A DNA stretch of 14,812 nucleotides from CBFCZU01 sp965602635. Lineage in GTDB: Bacteria > Planctomycetota > Phycisphaerae > SM23-33. This document shows positions 7,438 to 14,775 of this stretch, one piece after another. Below the pieces are notes generated by a model. The model did not search any database and was not told the DNA's origin. It worked only from the letters and a program-made list of their open reading frames with translations. Position 1 is the first letter of the stretch. Every line of letters begins with the position of its first letter. The position numbers and the translations under genes were made by a program. The DNA is taken from contig CBFCZU010000095.1 of assembly GCA_965602635.1 (NCBI GenBank), forward strand, positions 1 through 14,812. Direction: 5' to 3'.

Positions 7438-9510
7438 TCAGGGGCGGCTCACCGCCAGCAGCCTCGACGCGTGCGGCGCAAGTTCCACTACCAGCCGGCT
7501 TTGCGCGGGGGCGACCTGCCCGCCGCTCCAGAAGTCGCTGATGCTCTCGCCGGCTTCGATCCCCAGGCTCGCCAGCGGATAGTCGATCGGCCGCGGCCGG
7601 TCGTCCCAGTTGAACAAGGCCACGTGCTTGACGACGCCGGCGCGGGCGGTGCGGCTGTCGGGCGGGTAGTCCACGTACAGGGCATCGGGCAGGGGCTCGC
7701 CGGTGAACGCCCGCCGGTCGGGGCAGCGGACCTTGTGCCCGCGGTCGGGCGCCTCGCTGATGCGGTCGAGCCACTCGAGCTGGGCCTCGGAAAGCGCGGT
7801 CAGGTCGCCGCCGATGCCCATCATCCCCTGGGTGATGAAGCAGAAGGTCAGGCGGGAGATGTCCTCGTCGTCGCTGCTATCGGGGCAGATGCCGGCGCTG
7901 TCCACGTCCATCAGCAGGCTCGTCCGTCCGGCGACGCCAAGTAGCGGCAGGGGCGCGCCGCTGACGGCGCGGTGGGCGGCCCACGGGCCCTTGCCGATGT
8001 CGCCGCCGACGCGGTGGTTGTCGCAGAACCGGCCCAGGAACGGGCTGCCGTAGGGCGCGCCGCCGCAGAGCTGGAAGAACCCCCCCGGCGGGATGGACCT
8101 CTCGATGGCCTCCAGGAACCAGTACCACCAGCGGACGCCCTCGCCGTGGCGGAGGCGGATGTCCTTCAGGTCGAACGGGTAGGTGCAGAAGTCGAGCTTC
8201 ATCCCCTCGAAGCCCCACTTGCCGAAGATCGTCTCGAGCATGAACTCGACGAACTCGCGCGCCTCCCTGACCGAGAAGTCGATCGCCGCCTTGCGGGCGG
8301 GGCCCGAGTCCATCGACCATGACTGGCCCGCATCGTTCAGGCAGAGCCACTCGGGGTGCTCTGCCACCAGGCGGTTGCGCCGCCCCAGGGCAGGGGTCCA
8401 CCACAGCGCCGGCCTGAGCCCGGAAGACCGAATCGTCTCCGCCACCGCCGCCATCCCGTTGGGGAAGCGAACCGGGTCGATGTTCGCGTCAGGGTCGGGG
8501 TAGAACTTGCCCACGTCGTAGGTGGGCGTGTTCTCAGAGAGCTGGTAGCCGTCGTCGATGAGCAAGTGGCGAACGCCCTTGAGGCGCTTCGATATGAACG
8601 CGGCCTGGCGGGCGATGATCTCCTCGCTGATGTCGGCGAAGAAGGTGTAGTTCCAGGTGCAGTAGATGGCCTCTTGCAGCAGGGGCGATGTCCTGCCCTT
8701 CAGGTCGTATCGGCGGGCGAGCTCGGCGAGGTAGTCGTCGTAGATGTCCTGGAGGTCCCGGCCGGCGATGATCTGATAGAACAGCCCGGCCAGACGCCTC
8801 TGCTCGCCGGCGGCGAGGGTGATCGGCTGGCAGCGCCCGTCGCGGGCGATGGCGGCGTAGTCGCCGAGCACGGAGGCCGAGTCCGGGGTTTCATCGGCGG
8901 CGGCGATCCGCCACATCTGCGTGAAGACGTCCTGCTGGACGGCCCCCTCGAGCAGGAAGTCGCGCAGGTCGGCCCGGGCGATGGCCAGGGCGGGGAAGGG
9001 ATACGACTCGGAGTCGCCGATCAGCCGCGGCTGCTGGGGCATGGGGCTGACGTATGGCCCGATCCGCCGGGTCTTGAGGCAGTGCGTCTCGCGGAGGTTG
9101 CTGACGTGTACGCAGCGCAGGTCGGCGGAGCCGGCGTCGGCGAAGAGCACGCCCGCCCGGGGGCCGAGAAGGCCGGTCGTGACCTGCTGAATCTCGACGG
9201 CCTCCGGGCCGGCGTTGACCAGCGCCCGCTCGACGGTGAGCGCCGCCGGGCAGTCACGCAGGCGTAGCGTCACCCGCTCGCCCAGGGCGGCGAGCGGATA
9301 CGCCAGCGACAGGACCACCTGCCCATCGCCGGCGTCTTGCGGCACGTCCTTAAGTTCGGGGCGGAGTTCCTTGCCGTTGACCACCGCCGAGAAGCCCAGG
9401 CCCCGCCAGCCGGTCCGCCCGTCGGCCGAGAGGTAGGAAAAGACCCCCTCCCGCCCGATCCGGAGGATGCACTGGCCCGATCGCCGCTCGTACATCGCCT
9501 CGTCACTCAT
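7438..9510 (-). CDS. Alpha-galactosidase-like glycoside hydrolase (clan GH-D, GH36 type)
   Basis: A 690-residue protein with the three-part GH36 layout: an N-terminal beta-sandwich (about 1-275), a TIM barrel (about 276-585) and a C-terminal beta domain. The barrel has LLIDDGYQ (317-323), LRPALWWTP (365-373), the nucleophile strand GFEGMKLDF with Asp440, and NHRVGGDIG with Asp504 as the likely acid/base. The R-V-G-x-D form is closer to the short bacterial GH36 type (as in the Thermotoga enzyme) and GH27 than to the WxSDNTD form of large GH36 enzymes. It should cleave terminal alpha-galactosides with retention; the true substrate is open. There is no signal peptide, so it is cytoplasmic. The ATG at 9510 lacks a visible ribosome site; an ATG at 9495 is possible. 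It lies 65 bases after purH on the same strand and may be read through from it. Confidence 0.82.
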   Translation of the reverse strand: MSDEAMYERRSGQCILRIGREGVFSYLSADGRTGWRGLGFSAVVNGKELRPELKDVPQDAGDGQVVLSLAYPLAALGERVTLRLRDCPAALTVERALVNAGPEAVEIQQVTTGLLGPRAGVLFADAGSADLRCVHVSNLRETHCLKTRRIGPYVSPMPQQPRLIGDSESYPFPALAIARADLRDFLLEGAVQQDVFTQMWRIAAADETPDSASVLGDYAAIARDGRCQPITLAAGEQRRLAGLFYQIIAGRDLQDIYDDYLAELARRYDLKGRTSPLLQEAIYCTWNYTFFADISEEIIARQAAFISKRLKGVRHLLIDDGYQLSENTPTYDVGKFYPDPDANIDPVRFPNGMAAVAETIRSSGLRPALWWTPALGRRNRLVAEHPEWLCLNDAGQSWSMDSGPARKAAIDFSVREAREFVEFMLETIFGKWGFEGMKLDFCTYPFDLKDIRLRHGEGVRWWYWFLEAIERSIPPGGFFQLCGGAPYGSPFLGRFCDNHRVGGDIGKGPWAAHRAVSGAPLPLLGVAGRTSLLMDVDSAGICPDSSDDEDISRLTFCFITQGMMGIGGDLTALSEAQLEWLDRISEAPDRGHKVRCPDRRAFTGEPLPDALYVDYPPDSRTARAGVVKHVALFNWDDRPRPIDYPLASLGIEAGESISDFWSGGQVAPAQSRLVVELAPHASRLLAVSRP

Positions 9511-9575
9511 GGGCGGGGCATTTTACGCGGCCGGGGGAATTTGGCAAGGGCCATTCGCCGGCGCTGGCGGCGGGG

Positions 9576-11201
9576 TCAGTGGTTAAAGTGCCTGGCGCCG
9601 GTGAAGATCATGGCCAGGTCCAGCTCGTCGGCGCGGGCGATGACGTCGTCGTCCTTCTTGGACCCGCCCGGCTCGATGACGGCGGTGGCGCCGATCTCGA
9701 CTGCCCAGTCGAGGCTGTCGGGGAATGGGAAGAAGGCGTCGGAGGCGAGCGCGCACCCGGCCGGGTCCACGTCCTTGCCGCCGCCGTAGGCGCGGGCGAT
9801 CTGCCCCGCAAGGCGGGCGGAGTTGACCCGGCTCATCTGTCCGGCCCCGGCCCCGAGCAGCGCCCGGTCCTTGGCCAGGACGATGGCGTTGGACTTGGTG
9901 TTCTTGGCCACAAGCCAGGCGAAGCGCAGGTCGGCCAGCTCGCCCTCGGACGGCTTTCGCTTGGTGACCACCTTCCAGTCGTCCTCGTTGAGCCCCAGCA
10001 GGTCGCGGTCCTGGACGAGCAGCCCGCCGACGACGTACTTGAGGAGCATTTCCGAGTTGCGCGTTGCGGTCAGGGGTCCGGTCTCGAGCAGCCTGACCTC
10101 CGGCCCCCAGCCCTTTCGGGCGCGGATGACATCGATCGCCCCGTCCTCGAAGCCCGGCGCGATGACGATCTCGGCGTAGAAGCCGCCGGCGCCGCGGTCC
10201 TTGCCCCAGCGCTGGTAGGTTTCCACGATAGCGGCGGCGAGGTCCTTGGTGACGGGGCGGTTGACGGCGACGATCCCGCCCATGGCGGCGTTGACGTCGC
10301 CGAAGTAGGCCTTGCGGTATGCCTCGACCAGGTCATCGTCGATTGCGCATCCGGCAGGGTTGGCGTGCTTGATGATGGCGACGGCCGGGTCCGCGAACTC
10401 CTTGACCAGCTCCAGGGCGCCGTTGGCGTCGTAGTAGTTGTTGTAGGAGATGGGCTTTCCGCCGAGGAATTTCGCCGTGCCGATGCAGGCCTCGGCCTTG
10501 TCCGCGCCGACGTAGAAGGCCGCCTTCTGGTGGGGGTTCTCGCCGTAGCGCAGCTCGCCGGCGGCCTTGCGGTAGCTGAACGTCACCTGCTCGGGGAGCG
10601 TCTCGCCCGCCTGATCGCAGAGGTAGCGGCTGATGACGCTGTCGTAGTGGGCCGTCAGGGCGAACGCCGCACGCGCCAGGGCCGAACGCAGTTCCTCCGT
10701 GACGGCCCCGTCGTTGGCCCGCATCTCGGACAGCACCTGCTCGTACTGGTCGGCGCAGGTAACGACGGTGACGAACTTGTGGTTCTTGGCGGCGGCGCGG
10801 ACCATCGTCGGGCCGCCGATGTCGATCATCTCCACCGCCTCGGCCAGGGTGCAGCCCTCCTTGGCGATGGCCTGCTCGAAGGGATAGAGCCCCACGCACA
10901 CCAGATCCACCGGCTCGATGTCGTACTTGGCCATGTCCGCCTGGTGGTCCGGGTCGTCGCGCAGGGCGAGGATCCCGCCGTGGACCTTCGGGTGCAGCGT
11001 CACCACCCGGTGGCCTAGCATCTCCGGAAACCCCGTCCATTCCTGCACGTAGCGGACCTTCACCCCGGCGGCCTCAATGGCCTTGGCCGTCCCGCCGGAC
11101 GAGACGATCTCCACCCCCATGCCCGCCAGGGCCTCGGCGAACTGGGCCACTCCCGTCTTGTCGAACACGCTGATGAGTGCGCGCTGAATCTTTCCTTCCA
11201 C
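9576..11201 (-). CDS. purH: Bifunctional AICAR transformylase / IMP cyclohydrolase PurH
   Basis: A 541-residue enzyme for the last two steps of purine synthesis: formylation of AICAR with 10-formyl-THF, then ring closure to IMP. The N-terminal MGS-like cyclohydrolase domain (1-200) has SSGGTAKAI (34-42), TLHPKVHGGIL (68-78), LYPF (105-108), IDIGG (126-130) and AAAKNH (136-141). The transformylase part has LRYGENPHQKAAF (217-229), the catalytic Lys278-His279 in IIKHANPAG, GAGAGQMSRVNS (450-461), SDAFFPF and PGGSKKD. It ends FTGARHFNH as expected. Residue 67, normally Lys in the RVKTLHP motif, is Val here. The frame is open far upstream, antisense to nothing useful but overlapping the preceding gene. 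I chose the GTG at 11201 since GAAAGGA lies nine bases upstream and the family starts here. It follows the propeller lipoprotein by 38 bases. Confidence 0.95.
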   Translation of the reverse strand: MEGKIQRALISVFDKTGVAQFAEALAGMGVEIVSSGGTAKAIEAAGVKVRYVQEWTGFPEMLGHRVVTLHPKVHGGILALRDDPDHQADMAKYDIEPVDLVCVGLYPFEQAIAKEGCTLAEAVEMIDIGGPTMVRAAAKNHKFVTVVTCADQYEQVLSEMRANDGAVTEELRSALARAAFALTAHYDSVISRYLCDQAGETLPEQVTFSYRKAAGELRYGENPHQKAAFYVGADKAEACIGTAKFLGGKPISYNNYYDANGALELVKEFADPAVAIIKHANPAGCAIDDDLVEAYRKAYFGDVNAAMGGIVAVNRPVTKDLAAAIVETYQRWGKDRGAGGFYAEIVIAPGFEDGAIDVIRARKGWGPEVRLLETGPLTATRNSEMLLKYVVGGLLVQDRDLLGLNEDDWKVVTKRKPSEGELADLRFAWLVAKNTKSNAIVLAKDRALLGAGAGQMSRVNSARLAGQIARAYGGGKDVDPAGCALASDAFFPFPDSLDWAVEIGATAVIEPGGSKKDDDVIARADELDLAMIFTGARHFNH

Positions 11202-11239
11202 GGCCTTGGGTCCTTTCGCTTGGATCGAGGAGGTAATTC

Positions 11240-12520
11240 TTACGGCCCGGCGCCGGTCTTGTCCTGGTCCTCCCGGGCCTTGAGCTTTGCCGCAGTGAGA
11301 TGCCCGGCCCCGATCGGCCTGATGCAGGCGACCCCGCCGCTGCGGGATGCGGCGTACAGGACCGACTCGGCGGCGTTGGGCACAAACAGGTCCAGCCCCG
11401 ACATGAACACGGAGTGCTCCACGTCGCCTAGCACCTCGTGCACCGCCAGCATTTCGCGCTTGTCGGAGAGGACGAACACGTAGGCCCCGGCCGCCCCCAG
11501 CACCAGCCGCCCCTGAGGCATCTGCCAGCGCTTCCGCCCGGTGGCCAGGTCGAGGGCGTAGAACCGGTCCCGGTGGGCGTACTGGAAGACGCTCTTGACG
11601 CCGACCTGCACCGGCTTGAGCAGCGGGCCCTGCGCCCTGAGGATCCAGAGCGTCTTGCCGGTGACGGAGTTGTATGCGTACAGGCGGTAGTCCTCGCTGG
11701 GGACGAAGCAGGCGCCCTGGCCCGGCTCGATCTGGGCGACGGCGAAGCCCGCCGTCAGGGGCCCGTCGGTGACCTGCCGCCAGAAGCGACGGCGCTCGCG
11801 ACCCAGGTCGGGACGGACGGCGTAGAAGTTGCCGTCGTTGCTGGCCACGTACAGCACGCCCCCGGCGTACTTCGGGGCGGTGGTGATCATGTCCTCCGTG
11901 GTCATGGCCCACGTCACAAGCCCCTCGCTTAGCCTGACGGCGTAGAACCAGCCCTTGACCGAGCCGACGTAGAAGTGGGTCCCGTCGCAGCAGCCGGCGG
12001 AGTTGGCGACAAACTCGAACTCCAGCTTGCGCTTGACCTTGCCCGTCTTGCGGTCGATCACCAGGGCGTAGGCGAGTGTGTTGACGATCACCGCGTCGAT
12101 GGATTTCGTCTCCTCGGGGAGGGGGGACTCGCGCAGCGCCTTCATGCCGCTGACCGTTGGGATGGCCGCGCCGTCGGCGTGGCAGGGGGCGAAGACGTCC
12201 TTCTTGCCGTCGGCGACCTGGCAGCTCCATGCGAACGCCCCGGTGGCGGCGTCCAGCGCCACCAGCCGGTTGTTGGAGGTCAGCAGGTAGAGCTTCTCGT
12301 CCAGTCGCCACATCCTCCGCAGCGACTCGCCAACGGCCAGCTCTACGCTCCCCGTCCAGTAGTATTGCAGCTTCATCTTCGCCAGGTCCTTGGCCGAGGG
12401 GGGCGCGACTGCGAAGAGGCGCTCCTTCGCGGACAAGTTGAACTTCCTGTCCGGGCCGCAACCGCAGACCAGACAGACACAGGCTGCCAGAATCACAAGG
12501 CGGGACCTAAAGCTTGGCAT
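11240..12520 (-). CDS. BamB-like PQQ-type beta-propeller lipoprotein
   Basis: A 426-residue predicted lipoprotein. The first 20 residues are a hydrophobic signal ending in VCGC, with Cys21 the likely lipidated residue and Gly at +2, compatible with outer-membrane sorting. The rest has at least five PQQ/WD-type blades, each with a form of YALDxxTGxxxW: RLVALDAATGAFAW, LVIDRKTGKVKR, FYAVRLSEGLVTW, LYAYNSVTGKTLW, FYALDLATGRKRW. This matches BamB/YfgL-like and other PQQ-like repeat proteins; no dehydrogenase active site is visible. A scaffold role at the outer membrane is plausible, but a true BamB function is not shown. The ATG at 12520 is preceded by AAAGGAG at 7 bases, which rules out the upstream ATG at 12550. 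purH follows 38 bases downstream on the same strand, so co-transcription is likely although the functions are unrelated. Confidence 0.8.
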   Translation of the reverse strand: MPSFRSRLVILAACVCLVCGCGPDRKFNLSAKERLFAVAPPSAKDLAKMKLQYYWTGSVELAVGESLRRMWRLDEKLYLLTSNNRLVALDAATGAFAWSCQVADGKKDVFAPCHADGAAIPTVSGMKALRESPLPEETKSIDAVIVNTLAYALVIDRKTGKVKRKLEFEFVANSAGCCDGTHFYVGSVKGWFYAVRLSEGLVTWAMTTEDMITTAPKYAGGVLYVASNDGNFYAVRPDLGRERRRFWRQVTDGPLTAGFAVAQIEPGQGACFVPSEDYRLYAYNSVTGKTLWILRAQGPLLKPVQVGVKSVFQYAHRDRFYALDLATGRKRWQMPQGRLVLGAAGAYVFVLSDKREMLAVHEVLGDVEHSVFMSGLDLFVPNAAESVLYAASRSGGVACIRPIGAGHLTAAKLKAREDQDKTGAGP

Positions 12521-12866
12521 CGACTTACTCCTTTGCGGGCCTCGGGCCATCGGGCCCGCTGCTCCGCCCGCGCGGCTGAAACACTCGTTCCGCTTCGCTC
12601 TCCTCGCCGCATGAAGCAGATGATAATGGCACGGCGGGCCGATGGTTGGGAACGCTACGCACGCCGAGGGCGTGCCAACATCTCCGGCAGACCTGCCGCT
12701 GCTGCTGGCGCATCGGCCACAACCGGCGTCAGTACTCTAACGAGCCTCGGGGGGGGTTGCAACCGATTTGTCCGCCCTTGCCCGCCAAAACAGCAGCGGC
12801 ACGGACCGTTGAGGGCCCGCGCCGCCGAATGTCTGTTTCCTTCGCCCGGCCGGTGGCCGGCGGGGG
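12521..12866. other. Intergenic region between FlgO-like and propeller lipoprotein genes
   Basis: About 346 bases with no credible gene. Besides the candidate promoter at 12734-12762 it holds a perfect 7-bp hairpin (12659-12665 with 12669-12675, loop GAG) that would lie in the leader of the propeller gene. A GC-rich 6-bp hairpin without T-run comes just after the FlgO-like stop, near 12846-12860; it could help end that transcript. Confidence 0.45.
12734..12762 (-). promoter_or_regulatory. Candidate sigma-70 promoter for propeller lipoprotein-purH
   Basis: On the minus strand TTGCAA (12762-12757) is followed after exactly 17 bases by TAGAGT (12739-12734); each box matches the sigma-70 consensus at 4 of 6. 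Part of the spacer is a run of eight C. Transcription would start near 12727, leaving a leader of about 200 bases. Position suits the gene at 12520, but the match is modest. Confidence 0.35.
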
Positions 12867-13514
12867 CTACGGGCGGTAGCCCGACAGCAGCGACATCACG
12901 CCCTCGTCGCACTTCATCCTGTAGTCATACGCGCCGACGACGCTGTTGTCCTCCACCCTCACCAGCCTCAGCGAGACGTACACGTAGTCCTCCACCACCT
13001 CGAAGATCCGCTTGTTGCGAAGGGCCTCCTCCGAGTAGGCGTCGAGGTCCTCAAGCTCCTTGGACAGCGACCGGATGCGGGTGCCAACGTTGGTCCGGGT
13101 GTAGGTCCCCACCAGCACCGCCTTGGCGTCGTAGTCGGCGCTGAGCTGCCGGGCGTCGCGGCTGAGCAGGAACTCGCCGTCGGCGTTGATCGCCACCGAG
13201 TCGCGGCGAATCTTCATGTTCACGACCGTGTGGCCGCGCTGCGTCAGCCGGGCCGACGCCGTCTCTCCAAGCAGGCGACCCAGAGGCGAGGCGTTGGTCA
13301 CGTCGTCCAGGTCCACGAACGTGGCGGTCAGGATCTTGCAGCCCTTGGGCAGGTCCTCCCGGGCGGCTTTCAGCATCACGTCAACCGCGTCGTAGTTCTC
13401 CTCGACGACGTTGACGGAGTCCTTCGTGCGGATCTTCACCTGCCGGCAGCCGCCCACCAGGCCCGACGTCCCGATCGCCAGGGCCACCATTCCCACAATG
13501 AGATGCTTGGACAT
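12867..13514 (-). CDS. FlgO-family outer-membrane lipoprotein
   Basis: A 215-residue predicted lipoprotein. Residues 1-22 are a signal peptide with lipobox LVGGC, Cys23 being the lipidation site. The body matches the FlgO domain: a helix, then ILTATFVDLDDVTNASPLGRLL (61-82), a helix to ARLTQRGHTVVNMKIRRDS, the GEFLLSRDARQL segment (113-124) and AKAVLVGTYTRT (130-141), then strands VYVSLRLVRVEDNSVVGAYDY. FlgO in Vibrio cholerae is an outer-membrane protein needed for stable flagella and motility; related domains also occur in other lipoproteins. The ATG at 13514 has GAGAGGA seven to eight bases upstream. An LPP20-type lipoprotein lies 216 bases upstream on the same strand, like the FlgO-FlgP pair. 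Role in flagella here is inferred. Confidence 0.78.
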   Translation of the reverse strand: MSKHLIVGMVALAIGTSGLVGGCRQVKIRTKDSVNVVEENYDAVDVMLKAAREDLPKGCKILTATFVDLDDVTNASPLGRLLGETASARLTQRGHTVVNMKIRRDSVAINADGEFLLSRDARQLSADYDAKAVLVGTYTRTNVGTRIRSLSKELEDLDAYSEEALRNKRIFEVVEDYVYVSLRLVRVEDNSVVGAYDYRMKCDEGVMSLLSGYRP

Positions 13515-13730
13515 TAAACTTTCCTCTCTGGAGCCGCCTGGGTTCTGTCAAGCCCTCAAACGCCGCGATCAAGTATTGATGAAGACCAAGGCGATCCTGA
13601 TCGTCCGCGACGCCGGCTGCTCACTTTCCTGTGCCAGCGGTAACTTACCTGATCTTGCGGCTGTGCCGGGCGACGGCGCTGTCGGTCTTCCTGGCCGAGG
13701 GGCCTTCGCCCCGCGCTTGCTGGGTTACTG
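13515..13730. other. Spacer between LPP20-like and FlgO-like genes
   Basis: 216 bases without a credible gene. A 5-bp GGGGC/GCCCC hairpin near 13697-13711 lies shortly after the LPP20-like stop but has no T-run. TTGACA is present on the minus strand at 13551-13546, but at the right distance there is only GAGAGG, which is the ribosome site of the next gene, so I do not call a promoter. Confidence 0.4.
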
Positions 13731-14540
13731 TCACTTCCGGCCGCGATGACGCTTGGCCTTGCTATAGAGGAACTCGGCGCCCTTGGCGTTCAGCCGGAGG
13801 TCCCCGCCGTCGGGCCTGTCGGTGTGGCCCGCCACCACGGCGAAAGCCTTGCCCGGGCGACGGGCGTCGCTGGCGATCGCCAGCGCTTCGAGCGTCGCCT
13901 GGATGCGGCTCTCCATCTGCTGCTTGTCGACCGACATCCGCACCCAGCACTTGTAGCGCTTCATGGTGCGAGTGGGGGTGTTCGACAGCAGGGTGCGGTC
14001 AAGCGGCATCTCGCTGATGGACCACTGCTCCCAGTAGACGCCCTCGTCAACCAGGTCGCCCGCCAGGGCCTCGGTGGTGAGCTTGACCTTCACGGCGAGC
14101 ATTTGCTCGGCCCTTTCGCCGGGCAGGAACCTCGGGCCCTCACCGGACCGGGCGAACGGCAGCAAGACACAGAAGGGCTTTTCCCGTCCCTTGAAGTTGC
14201 GGGAGTCGCTCTCCATCACCCGGGCTCGCACCCAGGTGGCAATCTGCTTGCCAGCCTGCTGGAGCACGTGGTCCCGCGCCGCGTCATAGGCCGCCCGCTC
14301 GTCGAAGGTGTTGTAGCCCACGCCACGCCCGACGAAATAGATGCGGCTTTCGTCGTCGCCAGGTATCCGCACGTCCGAGCCCTTCACCCAGGCCGGGGCC
14401 TGCGGGCCGAAGAGCCCGTCCTCCGACGTCTTCACCAGGGCCTCGTCGTAGTTCTGCCAGTTCGAGCCGCAGCCGGCCAACATCAGGCCCAAGACCGCAG
14501 CGCCCACTAACACGTTGGATGTCCTAGTCGCTAGCTTCAC
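13731..14540 (-). CDS. LPP20-like (FlgP-like) lipoprotein
   Basis: A 269-residue predicted lipoprotein. The signal peptide ends in LAGC with Cys24 as the lipid site and Gly at +2. The next region resembles LPP20/FlgP proteins: PAWVKGSD (49-56), IYFVGRGVGYNTFDERAAYDAARDHVLQQ with a short strand and then an Ala-rich helix, and a continuing amphipathic helix (to about 108). The middle has mixed strands and a CWVRMSVDKQQMESRI segment (198-213), again usual in this group. The last 35 residues are basic. FlgP in Vibrio and Campylobacter forms an outer-membrane ring around the flagellar motor. Start is GTG at 14540, with GAGGTG four bases upstream; no ATG is better placed. The FlgO-like gene is next. 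LPP20 domains also occur in non-flagellar lipoproteins, so the role is open. Confidence 0.68.
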   Translation of the reverse strand: MKLATRTSNVLVGAAVLGLMLAGCGSNWQNYDEALVKTSEDGLFGPQAPAWVKGSDVRIPGDDESRIYFVGRGVGYNTFDERAAYDAARDHVLQQAGKQIATWVRARVMESDSRNFKGREKPFCVLLPFARSGEGPRFLPGERAEQMLAVKVKLTTEALAGDLVDEGVYWEQWSISEMPLDRTLLSNTPTRTMKRYKCWVRMSVDKQQMESRIQATLEALAIASDARRPGKAFAVVAGHTDRPDGGDLRLNAKGAEFLYSKAKRHRGRK

Positions 14541-14627
14541 GTGCCACCTCGCTCGAAAAAAGCCGCAGTTTCGCCAGTGCTTCCTCGCCTATGAGACGAC
14601 AATGATCAACCGGGACCAGCGTCGCAG

Positions 14628-14656
14628 AACCTATCGCTTGCCCGTTACACCGTCAA
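14628..14656 (-). promoter_or_regulatory. Candidate sigma-70 promoter for LPP20-like gene
   Basis: On the minus strand TTGACG (14656-14651, 5 of 6 to consensus) is followed after 17 bases by TAGGTT (14633-14628, 3 of 6). The start would be near 14621, about 80 bases before the GTG. The -35 is good and the -10 poor. Confidence 0.35.
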
Positions 14657-14704
14657 CCAAAAACCTAGAAAATTCATCGGCGCGCGCCGCCCCTTTCCGC
14701 CCGG

Positions 14705-14731
14705 AAAAGAGCGCCCCGAACCCGCGGGGCG
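14705..14731 (-). terminator. Probable Rho-independent terminator of an upstream minus-strand transcript
   Basis: Read on the minus strand, a perfect 7-bp GC stem (14731-14725 with 14718-14712) with a 6-base loop is followed by CTC and four T (14708-14705). It points away from the window's right edge, so it should end a transcript arriving from beyond 14812, before the leader of the LPP20-like gene. Confidence 0.5.
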
Positions 14732-14744
14732 ACGAGGCTAAGGC

Positions 14745-14775
14745 CGGATGTTGCACGACGGGCGTGCAACATCCG
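14745..14775. repeat. Perfect 13-bp inverted repeat
   Basis: 14745-14757 (CGGATGTTGCACG) is the exact reverse complement of 14763-14775, with a 5-base loop. No T-run follows on either strand. It could be an RNA hairpin next to the terminator at 14705-14731 or a protein-binding site. The identity is unknown. Confidence 0.8.

Noticed and set aside
9579..11018. Long plus-strand open frame antisense to purH
   Set aside because: purH on the minus strand is unambiguous; the antisense translation has Gly/Val/Asp-rich composition without any recognisable domain.
11202..12461. Upstream extension of the purH frame through the propeller lipoprotein gene
   Set aside because: The extension is Arg/Gly/Pro-rich out-of-frame sequence over a real lipoprotein gene; PurH homology begins at the GTG at 11201, which has its own ribosome site.
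14237..14251. Sigma-54-like TGGCAA-N5-TTGC on the plus strand
   Set aside because: It is inside the LPP20-like gene and antisense to it, with no plus-strand gene downstream.
14674..14681. GCCGATGA on the minus strand, like a sigma-28 -10 box, upstream of the LPP20-like gene
   Set aside because: The only AAAG element upstream is about three bases too close and the rest of the -35 box does not match, so a FliA promoter is not supported.
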